DNA from: an uncultured Eubacteriales bacterium | GTDB taxonomy: Bacteria; Bacillota; Clostridia; Oscillospirales; CAG-272 | DNA: 6,389 bases | NCBI GenBank assembly: GCA_934477985.1 | Contig: CAKSOR010000161.1 | Coordinates: forward strand, 1 to 6,389 | Direction of reading: 5' to 3' | Shown here: piece after piece, positions 5,920 to 6,389 of the stretch | How the letters are laid out: each line of letters begins with the position of its first letter | Position numbering within the stretch: the stretch's first letter is position 1 | Program-made: the position numbers and the translations under genes | The notes under the pieces: generated by a model | The model's database searches: none | What the model saw: the letters and a program-made list of their open reading frames with translations, nothing else | Told to the model about the DNA's origin: nothing

Positions 5920-6389
5920 ATGCTGAATTTCAGAGAAGCTGTAGGCGCGCTTGACTATTCAAAGAGCGTCAGCGCCGAGATACAGAGGTTAATTAACGAA
6001 AACCCGAACACGACGATCTATTTCCCCGACGGAGTCTATCTACTCGACGAGCCGGTATTCACACCCGCCGACCCGAAGAAGAGCGTCTCGCTCGCCCTCG
6101 CTGATTTCGCGGTCTTCCGCGCCGGTGAGAACTGGCAGAGCGACGGCGCGCTCGTCCGGCTCGGCGGCATCGAGCCCGCGAACGACATCCGCACCTGCGG
6201 GAGCAATTACTCGTTCTCGGGCGGAATCATCGACGGTATGGACAGAGCCGACGGAATCTCGATCGACGGCGGGCGCGAGACGGTCGTCCGGAACGTCTCG
6301 ATAAAGCACACCAGAATCGGTCTGCACATAAAGCACGGCGCGAACAGCGGATCGTCCGACTGCGACATCTCGGGCGTGAACATCATCGG
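5920..6389 (+). CDS. Right-handed beta-helix (pectate lyase/GH28-like) protein, N-terminal part
   Basis: The reading frame is open from ATG 5920 to the window edge (156 full codons), so the protein is truncated by the window. GAGGAG (5908-5913) overlaps the upstream stop and lies 6 nt before the ATG. The N-terminus has a helix ending in AEIQRLINENPNTTIYFPDGVY (about 19-40), the cap typical of pectate-lyase-superfamily and tailspike-like beta-helices. Strand-turn repeats follow, such as FSGGIIDGMDRADGISI (about 99-115) and VVRNVSIKHTRIGLHI. There is no signal peptide or membrane segment at the start, which suggests a cytoplasmic protein acting on an imported oligosaccharide. Catalytic residues of GH28 or a lyase family would lie beyond the edge. 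Hydrolase, lyase or epimerase activity cannot be told apart. Confidence 0.82.
   Translation, partial: MLNFREAVGALDYSKSVSAEIQRLINENPNTTIYFPDGVYLLDEPVFTPADPKKSVSLALADFAVFRAGENWQSDGALVRLGGIEPANDIRTCGSNYSFSGGIIDGMDRADGISIDGGRETVVRNVSIKHTRIGLHIKHGANSGSSDCDISGVNII

Overview
The window looks like a chromosomal segment from a fairly GC-rich anaerobic Firmicute of the class Clostridia, probably an uncultured gut-type (Oscillospiraceae-like) lineage. This rests on strong GGAGG-type ribosome binding sites, extended -10 promoters, a four-cysteine L31 protein resembling that of Bacillus, and GC-rich genes separated by AT-rich intergenic DNA. The genus cannot be read from the sequence alone.

Left part (1-2680), housekeeping genes on the + strand. 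The 3' end of alanine racemase (alr) runs into four 16-bp tandem palindromic repeats whose first unit overlaps the alr stop codon. A T-rich stretch follows, then a well-formed promoter inside a 13-bp perfect inverted repeat, which drives rpmE (ribosomal protein L31). rpmE ends at a strong intrinsic terminator. Next come hflX (ribosome-associated GTPase) and a YigZ/IMPACT-family gene that overlaps the end of hflX by 26 nt. This pair ends at a near-perfect 13-bp hairpin terminator.

Right part (2683-6389), an accessory carbohydrate locus. An AraC-type regulator with an N-terminal cupin is transcribed leftward. Divergently, a tightly packed operon encodes two different Gfo/Idh/MocA-family NAD(P)-dependent oxidoreductases and the start of a right-handed beta-helix (pectate-lyase/GH28-like) protein that is cut by the window edge. 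The short divergent region holds two 13-bp direct repeats exactly 21 bp apart, abutting the operon -35 box, and two promoters lying on opposite strands of the same roughly 34 bp. This is the layout expected if the AraC protein activates the operon and represses itself.

How the genes may work together (inference): an imported sugar or oligosaccharide is sensed by the AraC protein. It is then processed in the cytoplasm by a beta-helix enzyme with no visible signal peptide and by two sugar oxidoreductases with different active-site variants (D-x-x-x-H and D-x-x-x-Y). The substrate is not identifiable here. No mobile element, CRISPR array, tRNA or rRNA was seen.
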